Counted from the first letter of the stretch, positions 39,480 to 50,264 are shown. The stretch is DNA of 64,000 bases from Vibrio japonicus (GCF_024582835.1 NZ_CP102096.1:2232001-2296000), one strand, 5' to 3'. Notes: generated by a model from the letters alone, not told the origin. A program made the numbers and translations.

Positions 39480-39949
39480 CAATAAATTAATCGGTTTGTT
39501 CTAGTTTAAACAAACTTTGCTGCTAAATCATCATAAATCCACACGGCTAAGGTTTCACTTTACGGTTAGAGACTTATAAGACTGTTCCACAAATAAAATT
39601 CACTTCACGCGTCAGACAAATAAATAAAAAAACCTAAAAAAACCGGCATCCACCAAACATAGATAAAACAAAATAAAACCAACAAATACAATGATGTAAC
39701 AACAAACCAAGACAATAAAACAGCGTTCATAATCCTGAATTTATATTGTTTTACTAACCAAAAAGGGAACTTTAACGTTACAACAGTGCACATCGATTGC
39801 TATATGAGCGTTCATCAATATGTTCATATTTTTGACACGGTTCAAATTTATAAACATTGATAGACGCGAGCAATAATAAGAGCATAGCCGTGTTAAGGAT
39901 GTGACTCGTAAAAAATAATGATATATGGATAGTAATTAGGATATATAAG

Positions 39950-40990
39950 ATGAACAAGACTTTGATTGCTCTAGCAGTTTCAGCTGCAGCAGTGGCAACT
40001 GGCGCAAACGCGGCAGAACTTTACAACCAAGACGGTACTTCTCTTGAAATGGGAGGTCGTGCTGAAGCTCGTCTATCTCTAAAAGATGGTAAAGCAGAAG
40101 ACAAATCACGCGTACGTCTAAACTTCCTAGGTAAAACGCACGTAACTGACAACCTTTACGGTGTTGGCTTCTACGAAGGTGAGTTCACTACTGATGAACA
40201 AGGTGGCGTAGATGACGACAACGATCTAAACACTCGTTACGTATATGCTGGCTTAGGTGGTGCATTCGGTGAAGTAACTTACGGTAAAAACGAAGGTGCC
40301 CTAGGTATCATCACTGACTTTACCGATATCATGGCTTACCACGGTAACTCTGCAGCAGACAAAATTTCTGTAGCAGACCGTACAGACAACATGGTTTCGT
40401 ACTCAGGTAACTTCAACGACCTAGATGTAAAAGCAAGCTACCGTTTTGCTGATAGAAACGATGAAACAGCAAACACTGAAGGCTACATTGATAACGAGCA
40501 AGATGGTTACTCTCTATCTGCTACTTACGCTGTTGCTGATACAGGACTAAAACTAGGTGCTGGTTACGCTGACCAAGACAAGAACAACGAATACATGGCA
40601 GCAGCATCTTTCTCTATCTCTGATCTATACATCGCTGGTGTATTCACAGATGGCGAAAAAGATTTCGATAAGATGTACAACTCTACGAATGCTTCAAAAA
40701 TTGGTAGTAAGTTCTCAGGTGTACAAGACTACACTGGTTACGAATTTGCAGCAGCTTACACGCTAGGTCAAACTGTATTCAGCACTACCTACAACAACGC
40801 TGAAACTGGTGATGACACATCAGCCGAAAATGTTGCAGTAGACGCAACTTACTACTTCAAGCCTAACTTCTTCGGCTACGTATCTTACAACTTCAACTTG
40901 CTAGATGCAGGTGACAAGCTAGGTACAAGCGTTGTTGGTGCGAAAGGCGCTGAAGACGAACTAGCACTAGGTCTACGTTACAACTTCTAA
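39950..40990 (+). CDS. ompU: Outer-membrane porin OmpU
   Basis: Trimeric general porin of Vibrio; in V. cholerae activated by ToxR. The 346 residues start with a signal peptide cleaved after ANA (about residue 21). SLEMGGRAEARLSLKDGKAE, NFLGKTHVTDNLYGVGFYEG and ITDFTDIMAYHGN are close to V. cholerae OmpU. The C-terminal phenylalanine (LALGLRYNF) is the BAM recognition end. ATG has AGGA nine bases upstream. The position between greA and dacB is the same as in V. cholerae. A TTGACA is at 39826-39831 but no clear -10 accompanies it. Confidence 0.93.
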   Translation: MNKTLIALAVSAAAVATGANAAELYNQDGTSLEMGGRAEARLSLKDGKAEDKSRVRLNFLGKTHVTDNLYGVGFYEGEFTTDEQGGVDDDNDLNTRYVYAGLGGAFGEVTYGKNEGALGIITDFTDIMAYHGNSAADKISVADRTDNMVSYSGNFNDLDVKASYRFADRNDETANTEGYIDNEQDGYSLSATYAVADTGLKLGAGYADQDKNNEYMAAASFSISDLYIAGVFTDGEKDFDKMYNSTNASKIGSKFSGVQDYTGYEFAAAYTLGQTVFSTTYNNAETGDDTSAENVAVDATYYFKPNFFGYVSYNFNLLDAGDKLGTSVVGAKGAEDELALGLRYNF

Positions 40991-41013
40991 TTATTGATTT
41001 AGTATCATATATG

Positions 41014-41048
41014 AAAACGCCTGCTTTATAATAGCGGGCGTTTTTTTT
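41014..41048 (+). terminator. Terminator of ompU
   Basis: Ten-bp stem AACGCCTGCT / AGCGGGCGTT with one G-T pair and a 7-base loop, then eight T residues. Confidence 0.92.
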
Positions 41049-41093
41049 AGTCGGTATACTTAGTGTCACGTACTGTTTATCATACTCATCACT

Positions 41094-42530
41094 ATGCAAC
41101 TGACACATATTCTCTCGTTTATCTGCCTTCTTTTTTACTCTGCGTTTTCTTGGGCGTACGCACCTCTTAATGCGTTGCCAGAAGGGAATCGTGCCAGTTT
41201 ATTGGTTGAAAACCTCGACAGTAAGACCCTACTTTCCACTCAAAATAACGATCAATACTTTCCGCCTGCAAGTACATTAAAGGTCGTCACCGCTCTCGCT
41301 GCGAAATTAGAGCTAAGCCCAGATTTTAGCTTTGAGACCCGACTAGAACAGTCTGGTAAAAACTGGGTGATTCGATTTTCTGGCGATCCAACCCTGAGCA
41401 CGAATGACCTTAAGAAAATGCTGTCCAGTGCTCGAGATAAAGGTCTCAATAAAATCAATGGTGATATTTGGTTAGATAATTCGACATTTACTGGTTATAA
41501 CCGAGCGATTGGCTGGCCCTGGGACATACTTGGGGTCTGCTATAGTGCCCCTTCAACAGCGATCACTTTAGATGGAAACTGTGTTCATGCCTCTATTTAT
41601 ACCCAGAAAGAAGGGAAGACACGCGTTTACGTACCTGAACACTTCCCGATTTACGCTTCCACTCAGGTAAAGAGCGTGACAAAATCTGAACAAGAAAGCA
41701 GTCAATGTGGCTTAGAACTGATCTCCTCTCCAGATAATCATTATCAACTTAACGGATGCTTGGTCGAACGTAAAAAGCCACTGCCGCTAAAATTTGCCGT
41801 TCAAGACCCCGAACTATACACACAGCGTATGGTTCATAGCGTGTTACGTCAGTTGGGAATTAAACTGCAAGGCAAGATCAGAATTGGCTCTCCGTCTCAT
41901 GGCAACACTAAATTGCTCGCCAGTCATCACTCCGAGCCTCTTAATGTGTTGCTGGAAGACATGCTAAAACGGTCCGACAATCTTATTGCAGACAACCTAG
42001 CAAAAACACTCGGTAGAACCTTTTTTCACCAGCCAGGCAGTTTTAATAACGGCACTGCAGCCATCAAACAAATCATCTTTGCTCATACTGGAATTAATTT
42101 AGAAGCTCTTCCGCTTGTGGACGGTTCCGGTCTATCACGTAACAACCGATTTAGCAGCAAAGCGATGGCCGACATTCTTCACTATATCTGGCGCAATGAT
42201 GACAAGCTCAATTTAATCGCGCTACTGCCCGTTGCTGGAGAGAGTGGGACATTAAAGTATCGTCAAAGTATGCGAAAAGAGCCGGTAGTAGGCACGATCA
42301 TCGGAAAAAGTGGTTCATTATACGGTAGCTATAATATGGCTGGCTATGGACTAGACGCTTCAGGTAAACCTAATTCAGTATTTGTCCAGTTTGTTACCGA
42401 TTACTTCCCACCGAAAAGAAAAGCAGGTGAAAAACCCACCGTGGCACCCATTACGAAATTTGAAACGCTCTTTTACAATGATGTAGTGAAGTTCAGCCAA
42501 GCGGCTTCTCAGAAACATTTAGGTCAGTAA
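41094..42530 (+). CDS. dacB: D-alanyl-D-alanine carboxypeptidase/endopeptidase, PBP4
   Basis: Periplasmic class C penicillin-binding protein trimming and opening peptidoglycan cross-links. The 478 residues start with a signal peptide (~1-22). The three active-site motifs are SxxK in PASTLKVVTAL, SxN in KRSDNLIADN and KTG-type GKSGSLYGSY. It converges with tyrS. Confidence 0.94.
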   Translation: MQLTHILSFICLLFYSAFSWAYAPLNALPEGNRASLLVENLDSKTLLSTQNNDQYFPPASTLKVVTALAAKLELSPDFSFETRLEQSGKNWVIRFSGDPTLSTNDLKKMLSSARDKGLNKINGDIWLDNSTFTGYNRAIGWPWDILGVCYSAPSTAITLDGNCVHASIYTQKEGKTRVYVPEHFPIYASTQVKSVTKSEQESSQCGLELISSPDNHYQLNGCLVERKKPLPLKFAVQDPELYTQRMVHSVLRQLGIKLQGKIRIGSPSHGNTKLLASHHSEPLNVLLEDMLKRSDNLIADNLAKTLGRTFFHQPGSFNNGTAAIKQIIFAHTGINLEALPLVDGSGLSRNNRFSSKAMADILHYIWRNDDKLNLIALLPVAGESGTLKYRQSMRKEPVVGTIIGKSGSLYGSYNMAGYGLDASGKPNSVFVQFVTDYFPPKRKAGEKPTVAPITKFETLFYNDVVKFSQAASQKHLGQ

Positions 42531-42562
42531 TTTCACACAACAAGCTCAAAGCTCAGACAACA

Positions 42563-42586
42563 AAAAAGCGCCCTCGGGCGCTTTTT
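42563..42586 (+). terminator. Bidirectional terminator between dacB and tyrS
   Basis: AAAAAGCGCCC / GGGCGCTTTTT with a minimal loop; A-run and T-run on either side. Confidence 0.9.
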
Positions 42587-42608
42587 AACGTCTTTAAGCA
42601 ATTTTTTG

Positions 42609-43796
42609 TTACTTAACTGTGATACGTGCAAATTTACGTTTACCAACTTGGAATACGTAAGTGCCTACCTCTGGTGCAAATTTCGCGTCTTCGACTTTTT
42701 CACCTTCAATCTTAGCCGCGCCTTGCTTAACCATGCGCATCGCTTCAGATGTCGATGAACATAGACCCGCCTCTTTAAGAATGTTGCTCACAGGCAGACC
42801 TGCGTCAAAATCAAACTCTGGCATTTCATCAGGGATTTGATTCTTAGCAAAGCGGTTCACGAACTCTTGCTCTGCTGCCTCTGCATCCGCTTCGCTGTGG
42901 AAACGAGCAATGATTTCTTTCGCTAGCAGCACTTTAATATCACGTGGGTTTTTGCCCTCTTTTACATCCGCTTTGAATCGTGCGATTTCTTCAAGTGGAC
43001 GGAAAGACAACAGCTCGTAGTAGCTCCACATAAGATCATCCGAGATAGACATGATCTTACCAAACATTTCGCTTGGCGCTTCACTAATACCGATGTAGTT
43101 GTTTGCTGATTTAGACATCTTCTTCTCGCCATCAAGGCCAACAAGAAGAGGCATCATCAAGACGACCTGAGGTTTTTGACCGTTCGACTTTTGAAGTTCA
43201 CGTCCCATAAGAAGGTTGAACTTTTGGTCTGTACCGCCTAGCTCTACATCCGTTTCCATTGCTACTGAGTCCCAACCCTGCAATAACGGGTACATGAATT
43301 CATGGATAGCAATAGGTTGACCGCCAGTATAACGCTTTTTGAAGTCGTCACGTTCTAGCATTCGTGCAACCGTCTGGTTAGCGGCAAGTCGAATCATGCC
43401 TTCCGCGCCAAGCTCAGACAACCACTCAGAGTTAAACTGAATCTTCGTCTTTGCAGGATCAAGAATCTTGAACACCTGCTCTTTGTACGTCTCAGCGTTA
43501 CGCAGTACGTCTTCACGGCTTAGCGGTGGACGAGTAGTATTTTTACCCGTTGGGTCACCAACCATCGCTGTAAAATCACCAATCAAAAAAGTAACGTCAT
43601 GGCCTAGTTCTTGGAACAAGCGAAGCTTATTGAAAATAACTGTGTGACCAAGGTGAATATCTGGTGCTGTAGGATCGGCACCCAGTTTGATGCGTAGAGG
43701 ACGTCCCTCTTTTAGCTTTTCAATCAGTTCTTCTTCTGGAATAAGCTCTTCAACACCGCGCTTAATCTCGGCTAATGCAGCTTCAATGCTCGCCAT
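42609..43796 (-). CDS. tyrS: Tyrosyl-tRNA synthetase
   Basis: Class I synthetase charging tRNA-Tyr. The 395 residues show the HIGH-type motif [13 protein letters not shown] and the KMSKS loop [14 protein letters not shown]-terminal S4 RNA-binding domain is also present ([20 protein letters not shown]). Length and HLGH wording place it in the shorter TyrRS subgroup rather than the 424-residue E. coli TyrS type. No T-box leader was found in the 129-bp upstream gap. Confidence 0.95.
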   Translation of the reverse strand: MASIEAALAEIKRGVEELIPEEELIEKLKEGRPLRIKLGADPTAPDIHLGHTVIFNKLRLFQELGHDVTFLIGDFTAMVGDPTGKNTTRPPLSREDVLRNAETYKEQVFKILDPAKTKIQFNSEWLSELGAEGMIRLAANQTVARMLERDDFKKRYTGGQPIAIHEFMYPLLQGWDSVAMETDVELGGTDQKFNLLMGRELQKSNGQKPQVVLMMPLLVGLDGEKKMSKSANNYIGISEAPSEMFGKIMSISDDLMWSYYELLSFRPLEEIARFKADVKEGKNPRDIKVLLAKEIIARFHSEADAEAAEQEFVNRFAKNQIPDEMPEFDFDAGLPVSNILKEAGLCSSTSEAMRMVKQGAAKIEGEKVEDAKFAPEVGTYVFQVGKRKFARITVK

Positions 43797-43925
43797 TCTT
43801 GTTCACTCCCACAGATTTGGCAAAAATTTGATAGTTTGACATCTTACTTGAATAGCGATGCTTTTTGAAACCAGTTAGACTAAACGGCTAAGCATTTTTA
43901 ACGAATTTTTTAAAACGGACATACG

Positions 43926-45212
43926 ATGTTGTCGCTTTTCGCTCGACTACCATGGATTCACCGAGCCCTTATTGCCTTTTTTAGTGCCTTAATGGTGATT
44001 GCACTATTTCTTCCCGCACCACAAGATTTACGTCAGGAAGAGCGTGTCTACCAAGTGGGTAAAATTTACCCCCTTGATATCAACTACGAAGCGTTGTCTC
44101 TTCAAGAATCCCTGCCACCACTTTCTGTGCTGCGTTGGGAAACCCATACTATTGGCTCTGGCGATAGTATGGCTTTACTGTTTCAACGTGCTGGCCTCTC
44201 ATCACGATTACTTTATCAACTCACCTCAACAAGTAATGAGATTGCAGATCAGTTGACCAAAGTACGCCCGGGAGACAGCTTCCAGTTTGGTTTCGATGCC
44301 GACAATAACTTATTGCAAATCAAGCGAAAGTTAAGTGCCTACGAAACCGTTTTAATTACCAAATCAGAAGATGGGTTTACGTCGAGTATTGATAAGAAAG
44401 AAGTGTCTTACCAATACAACTATGCACGTAATACGATCACGTCTAACTTCTGGAACGCAGGTGTTGGAGCCGGGCTCACTGCCAACCAAATTATGGAATT
44501 GGCAGGTATTTTTGGTTGGGATATAGACTTTGCACTCGATATTCGTAACAACGATGCGTTCGAAATTCTTTATCAAGAGAAGGTAGTTGAAGGCGAAGTT
44601 ATCGGTCGAGGAAAAATCATCGCAGCCATATTTACCAACCAAGGCGAGACCTTCAAAGCCATCTTTGATGATCACACGGGAAATTATTACGATGAGAATG
44701 GCAGAGCGATGAAAAAAGCGTTTTTGCGGTCACCTCTGGACTTTCGTCGTGTCAGTTCCAACTTTAACCCGACTCGCCGACATCCCGTTACAGGTAAAGT
44801 AAGAGCACACCGAGGCACTGACTACGCAGCTCCAGTAGGGACTCCTATTTGGGCAGCTGGGGACGGCATTGTTCAAAAATCGAGTTACAACCAATTTAAC
44901 GGTCACTATGTCTTTATCAAACATAGTAATACCTATATCACCAAATATTTGCACCTAACGAAACGTATGGTGAAAACCGGACAGCGAGTCAAGCAAGGGC
45001 AAACCATCGGTACTTTAGGGGGAACGGGGCGAGTGACAGGGCCACACTTACACTATGAGTTCTTAGTAAATGGTGTACATAAAAACCCTAGAACAGTGCA
45101 GCTTCCACAATCTAAATCATTGACCGGGAAAGACAAAGCGACCTTTATGGCCAACGCTGAAATCAGGCTTAAAAACCTTGAGAGATACAGTAAGCTTCTC
45201 GCAACAGATTAA
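43926..45212 (+). CDS. M23 family peptidoglycan DD-endopeptidase (MepM/Shy type)
   Basis: Periplasmic zinc endopeptidase that cuts cross-links to let the cell wall grow. The 428 residues have an N-terminal membrane anchor (~10-30). A LysM/OapA-like domain (THTIGSGDSMALLFQRAGLS) and a helical middle follow. The C-terminal M23 domain has zinc ligands in HRGTDYAAPVGTPIWAAGDG and GPHLHYEFLVNG. Vibrio has several paralogues (ShyA, ShyB, ShyC); which one this is I cannot decide. Divergent from tyrS. Confidence 0.88.
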   Translation: MLSLFARLPWIHRALIAFFSALMVIALFLPAPQDLRQEERVYQVGKIYPLDINYEALSLQESLPPLSVLRWETHTIGSGDSMALLFQRAGLSSRLLYQLTSTSNEIADQLTKVRPGDSFQFGFDADNNLLQIKRKLSAYETVLITKSEDGFTSSIDKKEVSYQYNYARNTITSNFWNAGVGAGLTANQIMELAGIFGWDIDFALDIRNNDAFEILYQEKVVEGEVIGRGKIIAAIFTNQGETFKAIFDDHTGNYYDENGRAMKKAFLRSPLDFRRVSSNFNPTRRHPVTGKVRAHRGTDYAAPVGTPIWAAGDGIVQKSSYNQFNGHYVFIKHSNTYITKYLHLTKRMVKTGQRVKQGQTIGTLGGTGRVTGPHLHYEFLVNGVHKNPRTVQLPQSKSLTGKDKATFMANAEIRLKNLERYSKLLATD

Positions 45213-45233
45213 GGTGTATTGACTTCAAATAGC

Positions 45234-45266
45234 AAATGCCCCGCGTATTCATCGCGGGGCATTTTT
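45234..45266 (+). terminator. Bidirectional terminator after the M23 gene
   Basis: AAATGCCCCGCG / CGCGGGGCATTT with a 7-base loop and T-run; on the minus strand it can also end the RND operon. Confidence 0.9.
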
Positions 45267-48200
45267 TATGGCTGACTTTCAATCACTTTGTCTGTGGATT
45301 CTTCAAGTTTGTGCTCTCTTCCTAGCATGAGTAAGCAGGGAGTGAGCACCAATGTTAACACCGTGGCAAACGCTAACCCACCAGCAACCGCCGTCGCAAG
45401 CTGAGACCACCATTGAGTACTTGGCGCTCCAAATTCAATGGACTGATTAATAAGATCAATATTCATTTCTAAAACCATCGGCAAGAGGCCTAAAATCGTT
45501 GTTACTGTCGTTAGAAGTACAGGTCTTAAACGTTGGACACCTGTTCTTAAGATAGCATCGCGCTTGTCTAATCCCCGCTTCCGTAGGTGGTTATACGTAT
45601 CGATCAGTACAATATTGTTATTGACCACAATTCCAGCCAACGCTATCACGCCAATACCAGACATGATCACGCCAAATGGCTTGTGGAAAATAAGCAATCC
45701 TGCGAATACACCAACGGTCGAAAACAACACAGCGCTAAGGATCAGAAAAGCCTGATAGAAGCTGTTAAATTGAGTAATCAGAATCAACGCCATAAAGACC
45801 AACGCAACGATAAATGCGTTTTGTAAAAAAGCTGAGGAATTTTCTTGCTCTTCATTCTGCCCTCGAAGTTTGAATTCTGCGCTCACAGGGAGAGGCAGTT
45901 CACGTAACTCCTCATCGATTTTAGGCAGCTCTAAGGCTAAGTTGTATCCATCTTTAATATCGGCGTAAACGCTCACTATCCTATGACCATCAATTCTACG
46001 TATCGTATCTTGCTTAGGCTCTGGTTCAATACTTGAAAAATTTGTCACAGGGATCATTCCTGCTGGTGTTTTGACTTTCAGTTGCTCAAAGCGACCAATA
46101 TCGCGTTTTTCTTCAGGATAACGGACCAATATATCGACTTCTTCGGTCGCGTCATCGGGCAAATAATCGCCTAACTTCAAGCCATTCGTCACAAACTGCA
46201 CCGTGTTGCCAACCAGTGTAGTGTCTGCAAGATAACGCCCAGCATCCTCACGTCGAATGTCAATTTTCCAGTCGATGCCTTCTTTACTGGAACTATCACT
46301 GATATTGGTAAAGGCAGGGTATGAATCGGCCCATAGCCTAACCATCTTTGCCGCTTCATCGAGATCTTCGAGTTTTCGGGAAGACATTTCGATAACCAAG
46401 TCATGATCAACTGGAGGGCCTGCATCTGGAAACTTATATTCAATTTCTACCCCTGCATACTGATCCGTTTGCGACTTAAGTTCTTCGATGATGTCTTTTA
46501 CTTTACGTCGATATTGCCAATCTACGGGGGTAATCTGAATCACACCGATTTCATCGTCCCCACCCGTTTTCGTATAGACACTTTCAAACTCATCATGGCC
46601 TAACATGATGGATTCAATGTCTCTCATAATGAGATCTTTTTCATCAATCGAGAGGTCACCATAGGATCGAACTTTGACTTGAAAAAACGGAGGGTCTACT
46701 TCTGGGAAAAACTCAACGCCTAACCCCGCCTTCACATAGGTAAAACCCACGGCAAAAGCGAGAAGAATGGCACTCATTAAAATTTTTAAAGGATGTTTGA
46801 GAGCGATATCAAGGGTAAGAAAGTATAACTTTGTAATCCCGGTCGCTTTTTCGTAGTCACCCTCATGTAGGGCTAGCATCCGTTCACGCTGAGAATGAAC
46901 AACGGTTTGAGGCTTGCCTATTAGCCCACCTAATACAGGCACAAACAGCAGGGCCATCATTAATGAGGCGGCGAGTGTCGCTATCAATGTCAGCGGCAAA
47001 TACTTCATGAATTCGCCAGTGACATCCGGCCAAAAAAGTAATGGAGCGAAAGCCGCCAACGTTGTCGCGGTAGAAGCTGTAATAGGCCAAGCCATTCGAG
47101 TTGCGGCATCTCGGTAAGCCTGACGTCGAGGTACTCCTTCTTGCATCCGCCTATCAGCGAATTCAGTCACCACTATTGCGCCATCGACAAGCATACCAAC
47201 GGCCATAATAAGCGAAAACAACACAACAATATTAACGGTTAAGCCAAAGAGAGCGAGTACTAACAAACCTGTTAAAAATGACCCTGGTATTGATATACCA
47301 ACAAGGAGTGCGGTACGGACACCTAAGATAGCAATAATAACAATGACAACAAGAATGATGGCCGACAGAATATTGTTTTGCAGATCGTTGAGCATCATTT
47401 TTACATCTTTTGACTGATCCCAAGTGTATTCAACCAATAGATTATTTGGCCAATCTTGTCTCTGCTGAGCTTCAGTGAGCACCGCTTTAATAAGAGCGAC
47501 ACTTTCGATGCTGTTCTCACCCGCACGCTTTTTCACATCCAGAACAATAGCTGAATCACCATCCAAACGCGCATAGCTTTCTGCATCTCGAAAGGCGCGT
47601 CTTACCGTTGCAACGTCGCCAACTGTGATAACTTTTTTGCCATCCGTTTTGACGGGAAGCTCTAGCACATCTTGTAAAGACTCAAACACCGAGGGAACTT
47701 TTACTGAGAATCTCCCATACCCTGTATCAACGAATCCAGCCGCCACCACTCGATTATTCATGGCGATCAGATTATAAATATCGACCTGATCCAATCCGTA
47801 GCTTTCCATCAACAAAGGATCAACGATAATCTCAACCGTATCTTCCCTGTCCCCAGCAATATCGACTTCTAATATCTGCTTAAAACTTTCCAACTTATCT
47901 CTGAGCTGCCGAGCAATTTGCACGATAGTCCGTTCTGGTACTGTGCCATACAAAACGACAGAGAGTGCAGGCTCTTCGGATGCTAAAGTCACTTCATTCA
48001 CGATAGGCTCATCACTGTCCGTTGGCAGTTTTGGTTTTGCAAGATCCACGCCTTCCCGAACGTCTGCCATAGCTTTATTTAGGTCAACGCCAACACTGAA
48101 CTCTAGCATGACCGAAGCATGTCCCTCTGACGCCGTTGATGTCATTTCCTCAACACCTTCAATAGAACGAAGCTCTTGTTCTATTGGCCGAACTAACAAA

Positions 48201-48385
48201 CGCTCAGCATCTTGCGGGGAAATACCTTGGTGACTCACTGAGACATAAATGATAGGAATAGTAATATCTGGACTCGACTCTTTCGGAATCGTTATGTAGG
48301 TAAACACACCCGACACCAAAATAAAGAGAAGCAAAACGATCATAGTCCGAGTGCGAGACAGCGCCGCATCAATCAAAGCAAACAT
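45266..48385 (-). CDS. RND-family efflux transporter, inner-membrane subunit
   Basis: Proton-driven multidrug exporter of the AcrB superfamily, 1039 residues with two repeats of one TM plus a large periplasmic domain plus five TMs. The proton-relay segment in TM4 reads GMLVDGAIVVTEFADR, one aspartate where AcrB has two. GIVVNNNIVLIDTYNHLRKRG is the matching stretch in the second half. The adaptor gene lies just upstream and a good ribosome site (GGGAGG) precedes the ATG. No outer-membrane factor is encoded here, so TolC or another channel is presumed. V. cholerae carries an RND pair at the same locus. Confidence 0.9.
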   Translation of the reverse strand: MFALIDAALSRTRTMIVLLLFILVSGVFTYITIPKESSPDITIPIIYVSVSHQGISPQDAERLLVRPIEQELRSIEGVEEMTSTASEGHASVMLEFSVGVDLNKAMADVREGVDLAKPKLPTDSDEPIVNEVTLASEEPALSVVLYGTVPERTIVQIARQLRDKLESFKQILEVDIAGDREDTVEIIVDPLLMESYGLDQVDIYNLIAMNNRVVAAGFVDTGYGRFSVKVPSVFESLQDVLELPVKTDGKKVITVGDVATVRRAFRDAESYARLDGDSAIVLDVKKRAGENSIESVALIKAVLTEAQQRQDWPNNLLVEYTWDQSKDVKMMLNDLQNNILSAIILVVIVIIAILGVRTALLVGISIPGSFLTGLLVLALFGLTVNIVVLFSLIMAVGMLVDGAIVVTEFADRRMQEGVPRRQAYRDAATRMAWPITASTATTLAAFAPLLFWPDVTGEFMKYLPLTLIATLAASLMMALLFVPVLGGLIGKPQTVVHSQRERMLALHEGDYEKATGITKLYFLTLDIALKHPLKILMSAILLAFAVGFTYVKAGLGVEFFPEVDPPFFQVKVRSYGDLSIDEKDLIMRDIESIMLGHDEFESVYTKTGGDDEIGVIQITPVDWQYRRKVKDIIEELKSQTDQYAGVEIEYKFPDAGPPVDHDLVIEMSSRKLEDLDEAAKMVRLWADSYPAFTNISDSSSKEGIDWKIDIRREDAGRYLADTTLVGNTVQFVTNGLKLGDYLPDDATEEVDILVRYPEEKRDIGRFEQLKVKTPAGMIPVTNFSSIEPEPKQDTIRRIDGHRIVSVYADIKDGYNLALELPKIDEELRELPLPVSAEFKLRGQNEEQENSSAFLQNAFIVALVFMALILITQFNSFYQAFLILSAVLFSTVGVFAGLLIFHKPFGVIMSGIGVIALAGIVVNNNIVLIDTYNHLRKRGLDKRDAILRTGVQRLRPVLLTTVTTILGLLPMVLEMNIDLINQSIEFGAPSTQWWSQLATAVAGGLAFATVLTLVLTPCLLMLGREHKLEESTDKVIESQP

Positions 48386-48396
48386 GTGGCGCCTCC

Positions 48397-49479
48397 CTAC
48401 TTATCTTCTCTCACTGCGATAACTTCGTCTCCGTCTCGAACGAAGCCTTGCCCTATAGTGATGACATCAACGGTATCGCCTAACCCCGTTAACCAAACAC
48501 CGTCTTTTTCCGCTTTTACCAATTGGATGGGAACAAACTTCACTTTGTTCTCTACTAAGGTTTTTACGCCTAAATTTCCAGATTCATCCAACGCCAACAT
48601 TGCAGGGGTTAACTTTATTGCAGACAGCTCATTTAAGTTAAGAGTGACTTCAGCACTCATACCCGCAGGAATAGATTGCTCAGGGTTAGGGAAAATAATT
48701 TCTATTGGAAATGTGTTCGTTACAGGCGAAGAAATACGTGAGATGTAATCAACGTTTCCTTCCACTATTTCGCCTGAGATAAATTTAATGTTTGCAGATT
48801 GGTGAAGAGACAGCTCCCTGATATGCCTTTCGCTTACATCCGCTTCAATGACCAGATTCGACAGGTCGATCAGTTTCGCCACTGGATCGCCGACACCAAC
48901 AAAATCGCCTCTTTCAACATACAAGTAATCCACGATACCGGTAAATGGTGCGGTGACGGACGTATTTCGCAAAGCGACGCGGGCACTCGTCACCATTGCT
49001 TTTGCTTCCACAAGAGAGGCTTGAGCGTTCGTAAACGCCACCTCCCCTTGCAACCCTTTGTTTTTCAAAGATTGCACGGCTTTATATTCTTGTTCTCTAA
49101 CTTTTAATATTGCGCGAGCACGTTCAAGTTGGATCTCCAGATCGCCTTTATCAATCAGAGCAACGACCTGCCCTTGCTTTACAATCTGCCCTTTTTCGAC
49201 ACTAACCTGAATAATTTTTCCAGCGATCTCAGCCCCCAAGTTAGCTTGCTTATCAGGTGCTGTTCGACCATAAAGTTCTATAGATTTAAAGGTGTTGCTG
49301 GCAGTAAACGAGGAATAAACCACTTTAGCCAGTGGTGCTTTTTCAACATCGTGTTTTGGTGGAGAGTCATCCGCTTTAAGCATGCCCAAGCCCAGCCAAA
49401 GCGACAATAGACAAATGATAAACAGTGAAACGATGTAGGGACGAGCGGAGAGAAAACGCGTAATGGAAAAGTTAGCCAT
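48397..49479 (-). CDS. RND efflux periplasmic adaptor (membrane fusion protein)
   Basis: Links the RND pump to an outer-membrane channel. The 360 residues start with a hydrophobic anchor or signal segment (~12-32). The biotinyl-lipoyl-like fold shows GKIIQVSVEKGQIVKQGQVV and TAPFTGIVDYLYVERGDFV. A helical hairpin between them runs from about 110 to 165. ATG 49479 (MANFSITRF) has AAAGGA five bases upstream and is preferred to the longer reading. Stops 11 bp before the pump gene. Confidence 0.9.
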   Translation of the reverse strand: MANFSITRFLSARPYIVSLFIICLLSLWLGLGMLKADDSPPKHDVEKAPLAKVVYSSFTASNTFKSIELYGRTAPDKQANLGAEIAGKIIQVSVEKGQIVKQGQVVALIDKGDLEIQLERARAILKVREQEYKAVQSLKNKGLQGEVAFTNAQASLVEAKAMVTSARVALRNTSVTAPFTGIVDYLYVERGDFVGVGDPVAKLIDLSNLVIEADVSERHIRELSLHQSANIKFISGEIVEGNVDYISRISSPVTNTFPIEIIFPNPEQSIPAGMSAEVTLNLNELSAIKLTPAMLALDESGNLGVKTLVENKVKFVPIQLVKAEKDGVWLTGLGDTVDVITIGQGFVRDGDEVIAVREDK

Positions 49480-49666
49480 AACAATCCTTTGCTTATCATC
49501 AGTGCACACTAGGCAGGTAAGCTCAGGATATAAATTAACCAGTAGAATTGGAAATGGAGTGCGGAGGAATTTAGGTTAGATCTCAGTTTCTGGAATGGGT
49601 TTTCTGGAATGAGTCGGCAACCATCAAGGCAACAAAACTGCAACCTTGATAGTCACTTAGTCGAGA

Positions 49667-50008
49667 TTACACGCTGAACGACGCACCGCAACCACAGGTT
49701 GTCGTGGCATTTGGGTTGCTCACAAAGAAGCGTGAACCTTCTAGGCCTTCAGTGTAATCGACTTGGCCACCTACTAAGTACTGTAGGCTCATTGGATCAA
49801 CAACCAGTGTCACACCACTGTTTTCAATCGTTGTGTCTCCCTCGTTTACGTTCTCATCAAACGTAAAACCGTATTGGAAACCGCTACAACCGCCACCTGT
49901 GATATAAACACGCAGTTTTAGATTCGGGTTTTCTTCTTCAGCAATTAAAGCGCCTACACGCTGTGCAGCAGCATCCGAGAATGTTAATGGGATATTTACT
50001 TCGCTCAC
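49667..50008 (-). CDS. erpA: Iron-sulfur cluster insertion protein ErpA
   Basis: A-type carrier that delivers [4Fe-4S] clusters to apo-enzymes such as IspG and IspH. The 113 residues have the three conserved cysteines in [13 protein letters not shown] and [11 protein letters not shown] and the stretch [20 protein letters not shown]. Start GTG 50008 ([18 protein letters not shown]) with AGAGG six bases upstream, rather than ATG 50065. Divergent from hemL. Confidence 0.96.
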   Translation of the reverse strand: MSEVNIPLTFSDAAAQRVGALIAEEENPNLKLRVYITGGGCSGFQYGFTFDENVNEGDTTIENSGVTLVVDPMSLQYLVGGQVDYTEGLEGSRFFVSNPNATTTCGCGASFSV

Positions 50009-50264
50009 GATGACCTCTCTCAGTCGTGTAAATCCAACCGCTATCAGCAGCGATGGACCAATCATCTTTATATAATAATGGGGATTATCTAATACCTGAG
50101 TGAAGCGTTCAAGTATTCACCATCTTTCGCGCCATATTTTTATAAAATCATCAATGATCGCGTGGAAAACTGTTCAGAATGTGGGGTAAAGCGTTTTATT
50201 GTGATGGACTGGGCAGGTACAATGCGTGCCAAATTGGTCCGAGCAATCAAAAGAGGATATATCA

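Noticed and set aside
39605..39793. 62-codon hydrophobic ORF between greA and ompU (minus strand)
   Set aside because: Its hydrophobicity follows from a T-rich strand; the inner ATG has AGGA only two bases away, and no family is recognised.
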